Shown piece by piece: positions 42,123-52,673 of a DNA stretch of 64,000 nucleotides. The stretch spans positions 62,001 to 126,000 of the forward strand of contig SHNE01000053.1 of the NCBI GenBank assembly GCA_004295015.1, given 5' to 3'. This DNA is from Bacteroidota bacterium. GTDB taxonomy: Bacteria; Bacteroidota; Bacteroidia; AKYH767-A; 2013-40CM-41-45. Position numbers and translations under genes: made by a program. The notes below the pieces were generated by a model that saw nothing but the letters and a program-made list of their open reading frames with translations, did not search any database and was not told where the DNA came from. Every line of letters starts with the position of its first letter. Positions within the stretch are counted from its first letter, which is position 1.

Positions 42123-45100
42123 CTAACGACCGCCTAAGTATTTAAAAATGAAGTCTTCATTAATACCCGAAAGTCGAATCAGATAAATACTTTCACTTAA
42201 ACCTGATGTGTTGATTGGAATAATGCTTTCTCCGAAAGGAACATGAACTGAATAGGACTGCAGCTCGGAACCAAGAAGAGTACAAATTGAAAGTTTATAC
42301 TCTGCAGCGATTGCAGAATTCACGAGTAATTCCGTTTTACCGTAAATGCTTTGAACTAAGGTAGCACTTGTCCCCGGAGATACCTGGCAAGGCTTTATCT
42401 TTATAATTTGACTCTCACCTGATTTACCATCAAAATCAGTTTGAGTTAATTTATAATAAGTGCTCACCGTGTTTATCTGGTAATCATTAAAAATGTAATC
42501 AAGAATATGGCTACTGTTTCCGGCTCCGTCGACTTGACTAATGGTTTCCCATTGTTGTCCATCCGTACTTTTTTGAATATTAAAAAAATCATTATTTACT
42601 TCGGTAGCAGTTTGCCAATGGAGTGAAACTGCATCCTCAACACATGTAGCCTCAAAAACAAGCAGTTCTATGGGAAGAAGTACGGAGTTTCCAGACAAAG
42701 TCCACCAGTTATTCAATTGGCTTATTGAATTTGCCTGCACTCCATTGCTTAAGCTTGTTTGAGTACCCGGGGGTGGATTTGTCCATCCCTCAGGTACTAC
42801 GTTTACCCACTTTTGTGCAACCAGATTGGTGATGCTTCCGGTTTCAGACGGCGTGCAATTAAATGTTAGGTTGGCTGAAGGGATATTTCCCATCGTCTTT
42901 ATAAACCAAAAACGATCAACCGTATTCATGCTGTTATCAAGGCCGGAATTATTTCTGACATGTGTAACTGTAGGTGGATACGGAAGATTAAGTGGATCTG
43001 AGTGATAGGTTGCTGCATACACAGTAGCTGAACTCCCTGAACTGTGGTTAAAAACTAATGGTATGTATTCACTACTGTTGTAACCAAAGTGAAAAGTGTG
43101 TGAACCTGTGTTATTATTGAAAATCCATTTCACTCTTGCATTTCCTGTTTCTGACTCGCTACGGATATATCCGTTAACTCTCGGCATGGATGTAACCGTT
43201 CCACTTTCAAGGACTATCCATCGGCCGCCTCCGTTCACCGGATCATGATCGTTGTCAAGGTTTAGTTCACCTTTGGTTAAAACTAAATTGCCTCTTACCA
43301 TAACTACAGAATCATTCGGAAAATTTGTCGGATAAACAAATTCCACGTCCGGAGTCCCATTAAAATTTATTTCCAGATTACCGTATTTATGTTGTATTAA
43401 TTGAGCTTTTCCAATCCCCAGGCCTGTAATGATTTGGTTATCGATACCGTAATATTCTATAGTCGAAGAGCCGGCTATATAAAAGTCAAAATTATCAGTC
43501 AGGTTCGTAGCAAAAGCAGCATTAGTAGTTCCGTCATAAATACCATATACATTTTGAGTCCTGACTCTTCCAAACACAGATATACCACTGTTGGTATTAG
43601 TAGCATTGGAGAAAATACTATTTGTTCGCATATCAAGAGTTGCACCTGTAAAAACCCATAATGCATCAGGTGGTATCGATCCTGAATTATGTGATTGAAC
43701 TTGCATGTTTCCACTCTGAAGATCCAGGGTACATCCACTCAAGATGCTTTGTTTAACTTGTTGTATATTATGACTTCCTGATCTGTTAAATGCGATTAAA
43801 CCGCTCCTTGAAAAATTTAAAATTCCGTATACACTTCCTGTACCGGGAAGGGTCATGGTGATTTGCCCTGTTCCGCCCAATGTATAGTTCGGACTCTTTA
43901 CATTTAAAATAAGATTCATTGATGCGGGAGTACTGCTGCAATTATCAAATACAAATGAGCCACCGGTATGAGTAAAGTTTCCATTGTTATCATCATTAGA
44001 ATTTACATTCATTGTGATAAGAGAACCTTCAGGCATTTTGTCAGTCAGATTTCTGTGCATGTAAAATACTCCTCCTGTTTGTGAGTATCCACCAAGTATA
44101 TTGAATGTAGAATTAGTAGTACCTGATCCTTTAATTGCCAGTGTTCCATTTGAGATGTTAAGATCACCGGATATATTACTAAGCAATGTTTGTGTTGAGG
44201 CAGATAAGTATGTGTCACCTCCGCTTATGGATAAATTTCCATTGATTGTCAATGAAACATAGTGACCTATTGAACCGGTTATGCCCGGCTGACCGTTGAA
44301 ACTGTTGGTGCCATTAGCAATTGTCATTGAGCCTAAAGTAATAAATTCAGCACCGAGAGCGACACTCGAAAAGAACTTTCCGTTTAGGCCGCCAATGCTG
44401 ATTCCCCCAGGAACAGTAAGGGTAAGTTGAAGATTATTCACATCACTGCCAACTGTAGACAGACCTATGAAAGAAAATTCATCGCCTGCATTTGTGAAGT
44501 TAATATCAATCGTGCTGCCAATAATAAAAGTTCCCATCAGGCCGTTATTATTGCAATTGTAAAACGCACTAAAGACACCTCCGTCAAAGTCGATACTGCC
44601 TGAATAGAAGCTAATATTACCTGTGTTAGAATAATTTGTATTGTTATGAATCTTGCATACACCACCATTTAAATCCAGAGTTCCTGTAATCGAAAATGTG
44701 GCAAGTCCGCTTCCACTTAGAATGCCTGAAAATTGCCCGCCATTCTGTACAAAATTTTGTGAGACGAGGAAACTCAAATTTGCCGCACTCGAATCAACTC
44801 CTACATATCCCTGGCTATATCCGGTACCCGATGAGAGAACACTAAAATTACCCGTTGTTATAATAAATGTAGATCCCGAAGATTTATTTCCTATAAAGTA
44901 ATCTGTGGCATTTCCTGAATTAAAAACAAAGTTTGATCCTGTAATAATGGAATCAATTGAAATATTTGGTTTGAAAGCCTGACCGATAAACTGTCCATTA
45001 GTTTGCGTGAAATTTCTTGCAGTTTTAAATGTAAAAGCGCCATTCGTATAAGCACCTGCGAGAAATGCATTGTAGCCATTCATTGTAAAATCCCTCGACA

Positions 45101-46394
45101 CATTTACTCTGACTTTACTTAAATTAGTATCACAATAGGCGATATAGGTTTTAGAGGTACCATTAATGGAAAAGTCATTACTAACATTGATGGTAACCAC
45201 ACCTTTTCCTGCAGGCAGTACTCCGGGCATGCCATAAAAATAATTTGATGTACCACCAGAAATAATGAGGTCCTGCGTATTCAAAGTAAGATATCCGCTT
45301 GCCCCTTCAACAAAACAAACTATTCCTCCCGGGCTGGAATTATTTAGCGATGAAATTCCATTCACTGTTAATTGAAGAGGAGCGCTTGCTTTACGATTAA
45401 AAATAACTTCTCCTCCTGTAATGTTCAAATTTCCATTCACAGTAACTCGAATATCTGCACCAGATTGAAAGTTATGTCCGTAGATAACGTTAAAATCATG
45501 TCCTATATTCATTGAACCATTCACCGTCATGTTGAGAATTCCAAAGCTGGTGTCTAGCACGACGGTCGGTAAAGCAGGAGGGAGACTGTTTACTGAAAAA
45601 TTATTTACTTGTAATGAGTAATTTCGATTATAACCTCTTTGAAATACAATATTGCCTGTTCCGTTAACCGTTACATCCTGAAGTATTAAAGCAGTGGTAC
45701 TCCCTGTGCCATCATCCATGACTACAGTCCCGGTCGAAACGGTTAAACTACCTCTGATCCTATTAATGGTTGGGACTGAAAAAAAACCATCTTGATCCCA
45801 TGTACCTCCGGGTACTGCTGCACTTAGAGTTACATTTCCAAAAATACTACTCTGTACTCTTGTCGGTCCTGCCAATGGAACATTTCCATTGAACCACTTA
45901 AGTATATTGAGATTACTGGTGGTCGAAAAAACTTCATTTGAATTTACAAAAATCACCTCATCTGAAATAGAATTTGCGAATGGGTTGTGGGTATATGTCC
46001 CAGTTCCATTTAAATTAAAAGTGTTCCCGGGAGTCTGAAAATCTAATCTGCCGTTATTTATCAAAGATGCTCCGGAGTTAATAATGAGGTTGCCGGTCAT
46101 GCTTAAAGAACTGGAGGTGGAATTTGTAATAATCACCACGCCGTTTACGGTGAGGTTATTTATATCTACAGTGCTTATGTCTACAAATAAGGTGCAACCT
46201 GCCGCTACAGTAATATTGTCACCGGTCACCGGTGCGGTAGGAACCCATCCTGCGGTGCCTGACCAGGTACCGCTTGCGTTACAGGTAACCTGAGCATGTG
46301 AAGTAGGTAGCGTGCAAAGGATTATTGTACAAGCAACTATCATTTGAGACAGATTGCGCATCCCTTTTTGTATTAATTGTAGCAGGTGTTTCAA
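42123..46394 (-). CDS. Giant T9SS-secreted beta-rich surface protein, 1423 residues
   Basis: The N-terminus contains a signal peptide ending CTLPTSHAQ. A second in-frame ATG (MRNLSQMIVACTIILC) at 46361 would give a more usual length. Next comes GTWSGTAGWVPTAPVTGDNI, typical of secreted Bacteroidota surface proteins. The long middle repeats short strands of the type LTINGNLSISGGDTYLS, with many Asn, Gly, Ser and Thr, which suggests a beta-helix or filament. The C-terminus has a fibronectin-like segment (SLHWQTATEVNNDFFNIQKS) and a T9SS sorting domain ending FIFKYLGGR. No enzyme motif was seen. An adhesin or gliding-type surface fibre is a guess. Confidence 0.85.
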   Translation of the reverse strand: MKHLLQLIQKGMRNLSQMIVACTIILCTLPTSHAQVTCNASGTWSGTAGWVPTAPVTGDNITVAAGCTLFVDISTVDINNLTVNGVVIITNSTSSSLSMTGNLIINSGASLINNGRLDFQTPGNTFNLNGTGTYTHNPFANSISDEVIFVNSNEVFSTTSNLNILKWFNGNVPLAGPTRVQSSIFGNVTLSAAVPGGTWDQDGFFSVPTINRIRGSLTVSTGTVVMDDGTGSTTALILQDVTVNGTGNIVFQRGYNRNYSLQVNNFSVNSLPPALPTVVLDTSFGILNMTVNGSMNIGHDFNVIYGHNFQSGADIRVTVNGNLNITGGEVIFNRKASAPLQLTVNGISSLNNSSPGGIVCFVEGASGYLTLNTQDLIISGGTSNYFYGMPGVLPAGKGVVTINVSNDFSINGTSKTYIAYCDTNLSKVRVNVSRDFTMNGYNAFLAGAYTNGAFTFKTARNFTQTNGQFIGQAFKPNISIDSIITGSNFVFNSGNATDYFIGNKSSGSTFIITTGNFSVLSSGTGYSQGYVGVDSSAANLSFLVSQNFVQNGGQFSGILSGSGLATFSITGTLDLNGGVCKIHNNTNYSNTGNISFYSGSIDFDGGVFSAFYNCNNNGLMGTFIIGSTIDINFTNAGDEFSFIGLSTVGSDVNNLQLTLTVPGGISIGGLNGKFFSSVALGAEFITLGSMTIANGTNSFNGQPGITGSIGHYVSLTINGNLSISGGDTYLSASTQTLLSNISGDLNISNGTLAIKGSGTTNSTFNILGGYSQTGGVFYMHRNLTDKMPEGSLITMNVNSNDDNNGNFTHTGGSFVFDNCSSTPASMNLILNVKSPNYTLGGTGQITMTLPGTGSVYGILNFSRSGLIAFNRSGSHNIQQVKQSILSGCTLDLQSGNMQVQSHNSGSIPPDALWVFTGATLDMRTNSIFSNATNTNSGISVFGRVRTQNVYGIYDGTTNAAFATNLTDNFDFYIAGSSTIEYYGIDNQIITGLGIGKAQLIQHKYGNLEINFNGTPDVEFVYPTNFPNDSVVMVRGNLVLTKGELNLDNDHDPVNGGGRWIVLESGTVTSMPRVNGYIRSESETGNARVKWIFNNNTGSHTFHFGYNSSEYIPLVFNHSSGSSATVYAATYHSDPLNLPYPPTVTHVRNNSGLDNSMNTVDRFWFIKTMGNIPSANLTFNCTPSETGSITNLVAQKWVNVVPEGWTNPPPGTQTSLSNGVQANSISQLNNWWTLSGNSVLLPIELLVFEATCVEDAVSLHWQTATEVNNDFFNIQKSTDGQQWETISQVDGAGNSSHILDYIFNDYQINTVSTYYKLTQTDFDGKSGESQIIKIKPCQVSPGTSATLVQSIYGKTELLVNSAIAAEYKLSICTLLGSELQSYSVHVPFGESIIPINTSGLSESIYLIRLSGINEDFIFKYLGGR

Positions 46395-46776
46395 TTTTAA
46401 AAAAAATTATTAGTGAACTACTTTGTTTTGATAGTGATAGGATGTAAAATTAGTTAGGATGAACAGAGAAAATTACTGTTGGTCCTGTAGTTTATTCACA
46501 ATTTACCATGCATCATTATTCAGTCAGGGCATTCCTTAGACATAGAAAATTACCTGAAAAAGTTCCGCTTTCAAAGTTATCATGGTTATAGCTCTTTGAA
46601 TTTGGGTGAACATGCTTTACAGCTTGGTAAATAGAGGTAATTAATTGTTGGAAAGCTCTGAAAATCATGCCTGATAGGGCATTCTGGAGAGCGTGAAAAT
46701 GTTTAATCGGACTGTTTCTGTTGATGCAAAAAAAAACGCTCCTGATTAGAAGCGTTTTTTTTTAATTAGAAAAAAT
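46395..46776. other. 382-nt intergenic region between two giant surface protein genes
   Basis: It contains the terminator at 46731-46763 and the upstream region of the 46394 start. I saw no protein-like frame longer than about 26 codons and no clear TAnnTTTG promoter. Confidence 0.4.
46731..46763 (-). terminator. Intrinsic terminator
   Basis: AAAAAACGCT, a 10-nt loop and AGCGTTTTTT, with A- and T-tracts on both sides, lie 14 nt past the stop of the gene at 46777-50202. Confidence 0.8.
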
Positions 46777-49700
46777 TTATGGTTTTTTTCTTGTTACATT
46801 TTGAAGAATTTTATTTTCGATGAAACTGTAATCTTTTGTTTCTATTAACCAATCGCCGGTCAGATCTTCAGGAAGGTATCCAAATGAAAACTGATTCACT
46901 TTTGTTTGAACCAAATTAAAGTCAGTAGAATCGACAACACCATTTTGATTAATATCTCCGGAATGAAATGCATAGTATCCGGAATCCATCAGAACCATAT
47001 TGTTGCCGTAGGCTTTTCCAAGGGAATCACTAAAATTGTACAGGGTGTCAGGGTCATTGAATCCGAATGGTTGTGAACTCCAGGTTTCTACTGTATTTCT
47101 GTGTTTGACGACTAAATAATAGTCCTGCCCAAGGATAGGCTGTGAAAAATAGGCGGTTGCAATTCCATGAGTGTTAAGAACCGTTTTGTATGAATATAAT
47201 ATATTGAAAGGACTGGTCTTTTTTGCCAGACAGATTGTGACTGAATCAGTAATGGTATCTGCTATGAGTGGATTCATTGCATTCACCATAGAATCCGGTT
47301 CCAAATAATAACCTTCGATGAAAAACTTAACATTCAAGGCATGCTGTAAGGGTTCAGTGGCAAAGGCAAGATTACTGCAACCTGTTGCAGAACCTGTTGC
47401 ATTATTTGGAACCACTCTCCAAAAATAAGTTACTCCTCTTTGAATTGTTCCTGTATGTACAGATAGGTCCGTTGTATTTGTCACAAGCGGCACACTTGGT
47501 GGATTGATTGTGTCTAGATATACCGTGTAGTTATGAGCATAATTAACAGCTGACCACGATAAAGTAATACCTGAAGCAGGAACGTCGCTTGTGGCTTGTG
47601 GCGGGCTGAAACCTGTTGCACAGGAAGGAGCCGGTGAAGTGACACAAATTGTAAAAAGTCCACTTCCGCTTCCTAGCGCATAGTGATAAATCCTGATATA
47701 AATTTTCTCACCAATAGTAAGGTTGTTTAAAGTGATAGTTTCCGTTCCTCCTGTGGAGGTGTTATTCACACAAGCAAGCGAAGTGAAATTTCCACAATCT
47801 CCGGAAAAAGCCTGAACAACTGCGTTGAATCCGGCTCCACTTTGAACTGTAATTACTTCGTTAATATTTACAGCCGTGAAAAGATACCAGACGTCATCAT
47901 CCGGTACAGTTCCTGAAGCGGCGCATGTTGGTACCCCTGTTGATTCGGTTGCATAACTGGTAAGCGTGCCGGTTATAGGGTTGCATGTTAAATTAACCTG
48001 TAATTCAATGGCATCCATGCATTCATCGTTCGCCGGTGGAGCAGGTGTTGCATTAATGCAAATAGAGAATCTGCCATTTCCACCACCCCAACCTGCATCA
48101 GCATGAAATACTCTGATAAAATAGGTTTGGCCAATGTTTAAGGTAGTTATATTTAAAGTTTCTGTCAGTCCTGTTATTGTGGTATTTGAACAACCTAAGG
48201 AGCTCATTCCACTTGAAAAGATTTCTACCACAGGATCATAGCTTCCGGATCCTGAAACTTTAATCGTTGTTGAAGAATTTGTGGCAACAAACTGAAACCA
48301 AACATCATCATCTGAATTCCCGGAACATGCAGTAATACCGCTGCTTGTTGCGTTTGCTGATGAATAGTAGGTGCCACACAAGTTTGTGCATGGCACAGGG
48401 TTCACAGGTAAAACTATTGCTCCGGAAGAATTATTATTGCTCACAACCGTTGGTGGACTAACGTATGGTGTATATGTTCCGGGTGTTAGCGTTATTTTGG
48501 AATTACATTCAGGAACTGAATTCAAGGAATTTGCCGGCGTTCCATTAAAGTTTCTGGTATCCGGACTCTGTTGAGTAATCAATTCACCTGCAACAAGCGG
48601 GCTACTCACAGAGATTGCATTTATCCCGCAGGAATAAGTGTATAGATAATTAGTTGTCCCATTAAAGCCTTGCATCTCGCCATAAACAAATTCAATGACG
48701 CCGGTACCCTCATAAAGTTTAACCTGAAAATTTAGGTTCGGACCAGCATTGTTATACGTTTCCATGCCTGTCCATTCTACTGTTAATACCCTGCTGCCAA
48801 CCGATCCTGTCGTGAGGTAGTGCATAGATGATTGGAGACTTGCTAAATTGCCCGGATTACCCTGACAAACCAGATCTTCATAAAAAGGAGCTATAATGGC
48901 GGGCGAGGCGTTTAACCCTCCTGTGCTGATGCTGGCGTTGCTGTAATTGTAAGGATTGGAGTTTGCCCCATTCGACGTTGAAGCAGTGTTCAAAGTGATA
49001 AATCCGTTCGTAGAAATCAGAAAGCCTGTATAAGATCCATTTTGATAGCTGAAAGGAAAGCCGATTGGAACGAACTCACTCAAATTATCGTCACTATTAT
49101 TTGGACCATTTTTCCAATCAGAAATTAAATTTCCGGTGCTAGCGATAGAACTGAAAGGTACGGATGTGCTGCGGCTTACTTCGTAACTTAATAATGGTGC
49201 AGTAGTAAATTGATTTTCGATACAAGCTACGGCAGTTCCAAAAGAATTGCGTGGGACTACCTTCCAATAATAGACTGTATTCCATGAAAGGGTAGGAGGT
49301 GTGAAGCTGGTTGTAACCTGATTGCTTGAAACAAGTGGTGGATTACTGGTATTGCCAAAATACACATCATAACCTGATGGTACACCCGAACCTGCTGCCC
49401 ATGTAAATGTTGGGTTTAATTGTACTCCTGTCGCACCGCCGGCCGGGCTAAAATTTGAAGCACAGTTCGGAATACCGGTCGCAACCGGTGGCGAGAACCT
49501 GTGTTTCCGTCCACTTGTAATTGCCTGAGTGTTATTATTTGTTTCAACCGTTGTACTTGCAACATTACTTGATGCTGTAATGCTTATAAATTCTGTACTT
49601 GAATTCACAATTCCTATGGAATAACCTCCTCCGGTGAAGTTCGAGGAGAAACCGGAACTGTAAACATATTCAATGACATTTGTGGTTTCAGTTAGCCAAA

Positions 49701-50202
49701 CCTGCATTCTTGCAGCTGCCGTTCCATTTACATTCTTTGGAATTGTAACTTTCCATTCAACAACAAGTTTTCTATTAGGCGCTGTTCCTGTAAGTTTGTA
49801 TCTGACATAACCATCTACACCGGTAGCTAAATCGTCCCAATAAGGAGCAAGCTTTGGACTATCAGTTCCGGATGTTAGTTGATTTACCCCGGAGGTCGAT
49901 ACAATTGTTGATCCAAGCCGCATGAGTCCGTTCGAATTGACAGAAAACTGGGTGTATGTACTTCCGGCAAAATTGAATACGAAACCAATGTTTTGTACAA
50001 CAGCATTAACATCATCACTTGCTGATGATATCACTTGCGTATTTCCAACACTGATATCATCCAGAACATTACTTAGACTGGTGACATGTGTGTAGGTACT
50101 CAATTGAGCTGATGATGAATAAACAATTGATATCAGTAAAATGGGAATCAGGCAGATCCCTTTAAAGTACTTTTCAATTGCAATCGTGCGTAGTTGTCTC
50201 AT
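46777..50202 (-). CDS. Giant secreted protein with fibronectin and pre-peptidase-type domains and a dockerin-like tail
   Basis: This 1141-residue protein starts with a signal peptide (MRQLRTIAIEKYFKGICLIP, ending YSSSAQ). Two related N-terminal beta domains (LDDISVGNTQVISS and SSIASTGNLISDW regions) alternate with fibronectin type III segments (NPTFTWAAGSGVPSGYDVYF). Two pre-peptidase-like domains follow (SDDDVWFQFVATNSSTTIKV, PDDDVWYLFTAVNINEVITV). The end is not a T9SS sorting domain. It holds two EF-hand/dockerin-like loops, SGDINQNGVVDSTDFNLVQT and EDLTGDWLIETKDYSF. How it is retained at or released from the cell is unclear. The gene stands alone behind its own terminator. Confidence 0.85.
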   Translation of the reverse strand: MRQLRTIAIEKYFKGICLIPILLISIVYSSSAQLSTYTHVTSLSNVLDDISVGNTQVISSASDDVNAVVQNIGFVFNFAGSTYTQFSVNSNGLMRLGSTIVSTSGVNQLTSGTDSPKLAPYWDDLATGVDGYVRYKLTGTAPNRKLVVEWKVTIPKNVNGTAAARMQVWLTETTNVIEYVYSSGFSSNFTGGGYSIGIVNSSTEFISITASSNVASTTVETNNNTQAITSGRKHRFSPPVATGIPNCASNFSPAGGATGVQLNPTFTWAAGSGVPSGYDVYFGNTSNPPLVSSNQVTTSFTPPTLSWNTVYYWKVVPRNSFGTAVACIENQFTTAPLLSYEVSRSTSVPFSSIASTGNLISDWKNGPNNSDDNLSEFVPIGFPFSYQNGSYTGFLISTNGFITLNTASTSNGANSNPYNYSNASISTGGLNASPAIIAPFYEDLVCQGNPGNLASLQSSMHYLTTGSVGSRVLTVEWTGMETYNNAGPNLNFQVKLYEGTGVIEFVYGEMQGFNGTTNYLYTYSCGINAISVSSPLVAGELITQQSPDTRNFNGTPANSLNSVPECNSKITLTPGTYTPYVSPPTVVSNNNSSGAIVLPVNPVPCTNLCGTYYSSANATSSGITACSGNSDDDVWFQFVATNSSTTIKVSGSGSYDPVVEIFSSGMSSLGCSNTTITGLTETLNITTLNIGQTYFIRVFHADAGWGGGNGRFSICINATPAPPANDECMDAIELQVNLTCNPITGTLTSYATESTGVPTCAASGTVPDDDVWYLFTAVNINEVITVQSGAGFNAVVQAFSGDCGNFTSLACVNNTSTGGTETITLNNLTIGEKIYIRIYHYALGSGSGLFTICVTSPAPSCATGFSPPQATSDVPASGITLSWSAVNYAHNYTVYLDTINPPSVPLVTNTTDLSVHTGTIQRGVTYFWRVVPNNATGSATGCSNLAFATEPLQHALNVKFFIEGYYLEPDSMVNAMNPLIADTITDSVTICLAKKTSPFNILYSYKTVLNTHGIATAYFSQPILGQDYYLVVKHRNTVETWSSQPFGFNDPDTLYNFSDSLGKAYGNNMVLMDSGYYAFHSGDINQNGVVDSTDFNLVQTKVNQFSFGYLPEDLTGDWLIETKDYSFIENKILQNVTRKKP

Positions 50203-50520
50203 TTCATGTAGGCTAATGGTTAATAGCAGTTTTTGGTTGTTCGTTTCAAAACGAAAGATGCAGTGGGTACTATTGAAGCAAAGAAAAAGCTTGCAAGTAA
50301 ATGTATTAAAATTATTTTTTCGTCCGAATCTGTAGAGAAATAATTTTACACAATTGCCCCCTCTCTCAACAATACACTTCTCTCAAATATAGGCAACAAA
50401 TTCGCTAATATCAAGGCTTTTGTACAAATGCTAATGGATTTTTAGCCGATAGTTCTTTAGTATGGGTGAACTAGCCCAATATTCTAAATACATTCTTACT
50501 TTTGAATTTCATTCCAAAAT
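50203..50520. other. 318-nt divergent intergenic region
   Basis: It separates the divergent giant protein gene and bshC. It holds the -7-like element at 50497-50504 for bshC. No other element or frame is convincing. Confidence 0.4.
50497..50504 (+). promoter_or_regulatory. Candidate -7 element of bshC
   Basis: TACTTTTG matches TAnnTTTG exactly, 16 nt upstream of the bshC ATG. No clear -33 element was found. Confidence 0.35.
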
Positions 50521-52164
50521 ATGATAAGCTTCAATAAAACGACAATTTCTCTCTCAAAAACAGGAATTTTTGATCGACTGATTTTGGACTACCTCGAAAA
50601 TGACCCAAAAACACGAGATTATTATGAGATTAGACCGGATATTGATGCTTTGCAGCAAGGTTTGAAGATACAGAATTCCCGGAAAATTAACCGACCCTTG
50701 CTCGTGGAAGTTTTGAAAGAACAGTATGCATTTCTTGATAGCCCGCAGGATCAACAGTCAGTCTTTTCTTCAATTGATCATTTATTGAATGACGACGTCT
50801 ATACAGTTTGTACAGGTCATCAGTTAAATTTATTTACCGGTCCTCTTTATACTATTTATAAAATAATTTCCACCATAAAGACCGCTCACAATCTGTCTGA
50901 ACGTTCTGGAAAAAAAGTAATTCCTGTATATTGGATGGCTTCTGAGGATCATGATATGGATGAGATCGATCATTTATATATATATGGTCAGCGTTATGTA
51001 TGGCCGGTTGAATGGGATGGCCCCTCAGGTAAAAGCTCTTGTCATGGAATTCAACCCTTGATAGATCAACTGAGAGAGAAGTTCGGCAATTCAGAAGAAG
51101 CAATTCATTGGCTTAAAATTTTAGAATCTTCATATCGCCCGGAATATTCCTTGGCCCGGGCAACAAGAAATTTTTTGCATAGCCTTTTTGGCCATTATGG
51201 ACTGTTGATATTGGATGCTGACGAGGCGAGATTAAAAAATGAATTTGTTCCCGCTATGCTTGATGATATCAATAAACACCTTGTTGAAAAAAGTGTAGGC
51301 TCAACGGTCGATCAAATGTCAGAAAATTATAAAATTCAGGTTCATCCAAGGTCTGTAAATCTGTTTTATCTTTCGGATAACAAGAGGATACGAATTGATT
51401 TTGAAAGTGGTCAGTTCAAATTGCAAAACGGATCAAAAACCTGGAATAGGACGGACCTGTCTTCTGAGATAGAAAACCATCCCGAACGATTCAGTCCTAA
51501 TGTCCTCCTAAGACCATTATATCAGGAGATGACTCTTCCAAATATTGCGATCGTCGGTGGTCCTGCTGAGATTGCCTATTGGTTGGAACTTAAGTCACTT
51601 TTTCTTAATTCAGGTGTTAACTTTCCTGCGCTTATACTCAGAAACAGTGTTATGTTTTTGGATTCACAAATCCTGGCCAAAATGGAGAAGTTCAAGTTAA
51701 GTACTTCCAACCTTTTCGAAACAGCGGATGAATGGATAAGGAATTATATTAAAAATGGACCTGTTGAAGATTTTTCAGTAGACAGCAGTCTTAATGACAT
51801 TTCACATATTATTACTGATTTGTCACGCAAAGTAGAGCATATCGACCCTACGATAGTGGGTTCCTTAGCTGCAGAGTTAAGCAGAATTCAGAAATCACTA
51901 AAAAGTATTGAAGAAAAGGTGATTCGTTCCATCAAAAAGAAAAATGAAACTGAAATTACGCAATTGCAGAAACTTCATGACAAACTTTTTCCTCACGGAA
52001 AGTTGCAGGAAAGAACCGAAAACATTTTACCTTTTTTGTTTAAGTACGGCCGGACCTTTATTGATGAATTAATGTCATCCCTTGACCCATTTTCCAATCA
52101 ACTGATTATACTCAAGGAAAAATCTGTGGAGCAAAAATCTGAACCGGCGAATTCTCTACATTAA
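50521..52164 (+). CDS. bshC: Bacillithiol biosynthesis cysteine-adding enzyme BshC
   Basis: This 547-residue cytoplasmic enzyme is the putative cysteine ligase for the last step of bacillithiol synthesis, joining Cys to glucosaminyl-malate. Recognised parts are CTGHQLNLFTGPLYTIYKII, PVYWMASEDHDMDEIDHLYI, the middle LFGHYGLLILDADEARLKN and RPLYQEMTLPNIAIVGGPAE, and the C-terminal coiled coil (about residues 440-500). Length fits the family. It implies that this organism uses bacillithiol as its low-molecular-weight thiol. The bshA and bshB genes are not in this window. The last 9 nt overlap the convergent gene at 52156-52500. Confidence 0.95.
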   Translation: MISFNKTTISLSKTGIFDRLILDYLENDPKTRDYYEIRPDIDALQQGLKIQNSRKINRPLLVEVLKEQYAFLDSPQDQQSVFSSIDHLLNDDVYTVCTGHQLNLFTGPLYTIYKIISTIKTAHNLSERSGKKVIPVYWMASEDHDMDEIDHLYIYGQRYVWPVEWDGPSGKSSCHGIQPLIDQLREKFGNSEEAIHWLKILESSYRPEYSLARATRNFLHSLFGHYGLLILDADEARLKNEFVPAMLDDINKHLVEKSVGSTVDQMSENYKIQVHPRSVNLFYLSDNKRIRIDFESGQFKLQNGSKTWNRTDLSSEIENHPERFSPNVLLRPLYQEMTLPNIAIVGGPAEIAYWLELKSLFLNSGVNFPALILRNSVMFLDSQILAKMEKFKLSTSNLFETADEWIRNYIKNGPVEDFSVDSSLNDISHIITDLSRKVEHIDPTIVGSLAAELSRIQKSLKSIEEKVIRSIKKKNETEITQLQKLHDKLFPHGKLQERTENILPFLFKYGRTFIDELMSSLDPFSNQLIILKEKSVEQKSEPANSLH

Positions 52165-52500
52165 TGCCTGTAGAAAAATTAAAAAAGTAAGAAAAATTCC
52201 TATGCTGATTGCGAGTCTGATTCGTAATGGCGTCTTGTACCACCGTGTGCGTCTTCGTAATTTAGCAGAGACGGAGAAGAACAAGGAGATGGAAGTCAAT
52301 AAAAAAACAACAAGGTGGATCGGAAGACCAATCATCTTTCTTGGAATGATTGACCTCATTAATATATCGCCTTCAAGTGTGCTGTCGATTAGGAAATAAC
52401 ATAAAGCCCATACTGCCCAATAAAAAATTACCGGTACAATTAAGATATAGGCAATGAATGCCATATCCGGTTGACGTTTACTAACAAGGGTATTCATCAA
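52156..52500 (-). CDS. Small integral membrane protein, 114 residues
   Basis: This is not a family I recognise. Three hydrophobic helices are visible (AFIAYILIVPVIFYWAVWAL, LPIHLVVFLLTSISLFFSVS, LAISIGIFLTFLIFLQALM), with a basic loop (KLRRRTRWYKTP) between the last two. The gene converges on bshC and overlaps its end by 9 nt. A real gene is likely from the hydrophobic pattern and codon use, but the start could be the second ATG. Confidence 0.65.
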   Translation of the reverse strand: MMNTLVSKRQPDMAFIAYILIVPVIFYWAVWALCYFLIDSTLEGDILMRSIIPRKMIGLPIHLVVFLLTSISLFFSVSAKLRRRTRWYKTPLRIRLAISIGIFLTFLIFLQALM

Positions 52501-52631
52501 GAATATTCTTTAGGCAATCTTTACTCTCAATCCAATAAAAATGAAACTTCGCAGTCAGTAAAAAAGAATCCTTAGGATTATTACGGTATCAAACGTACAA
52601 ATTAAATAAACTCCAAACAAGAGGTAAAAAT

Positions 52632-52657
52632 AAAGGCCACTCCTAGGTGGCCTTTTT
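52632..52657 (-). terminator. Intrinsic terminator of the phosphoesterase gene
   Basis: AAAGGCCAC, a 6-nt loop and GTGGCCTTT, with T- and A-tracts, lie 17 nt after the stop of the gene at 52674-53852. Confidence 0.8.
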
Positions 52658-52673
52658 CATATATGCATTACAT

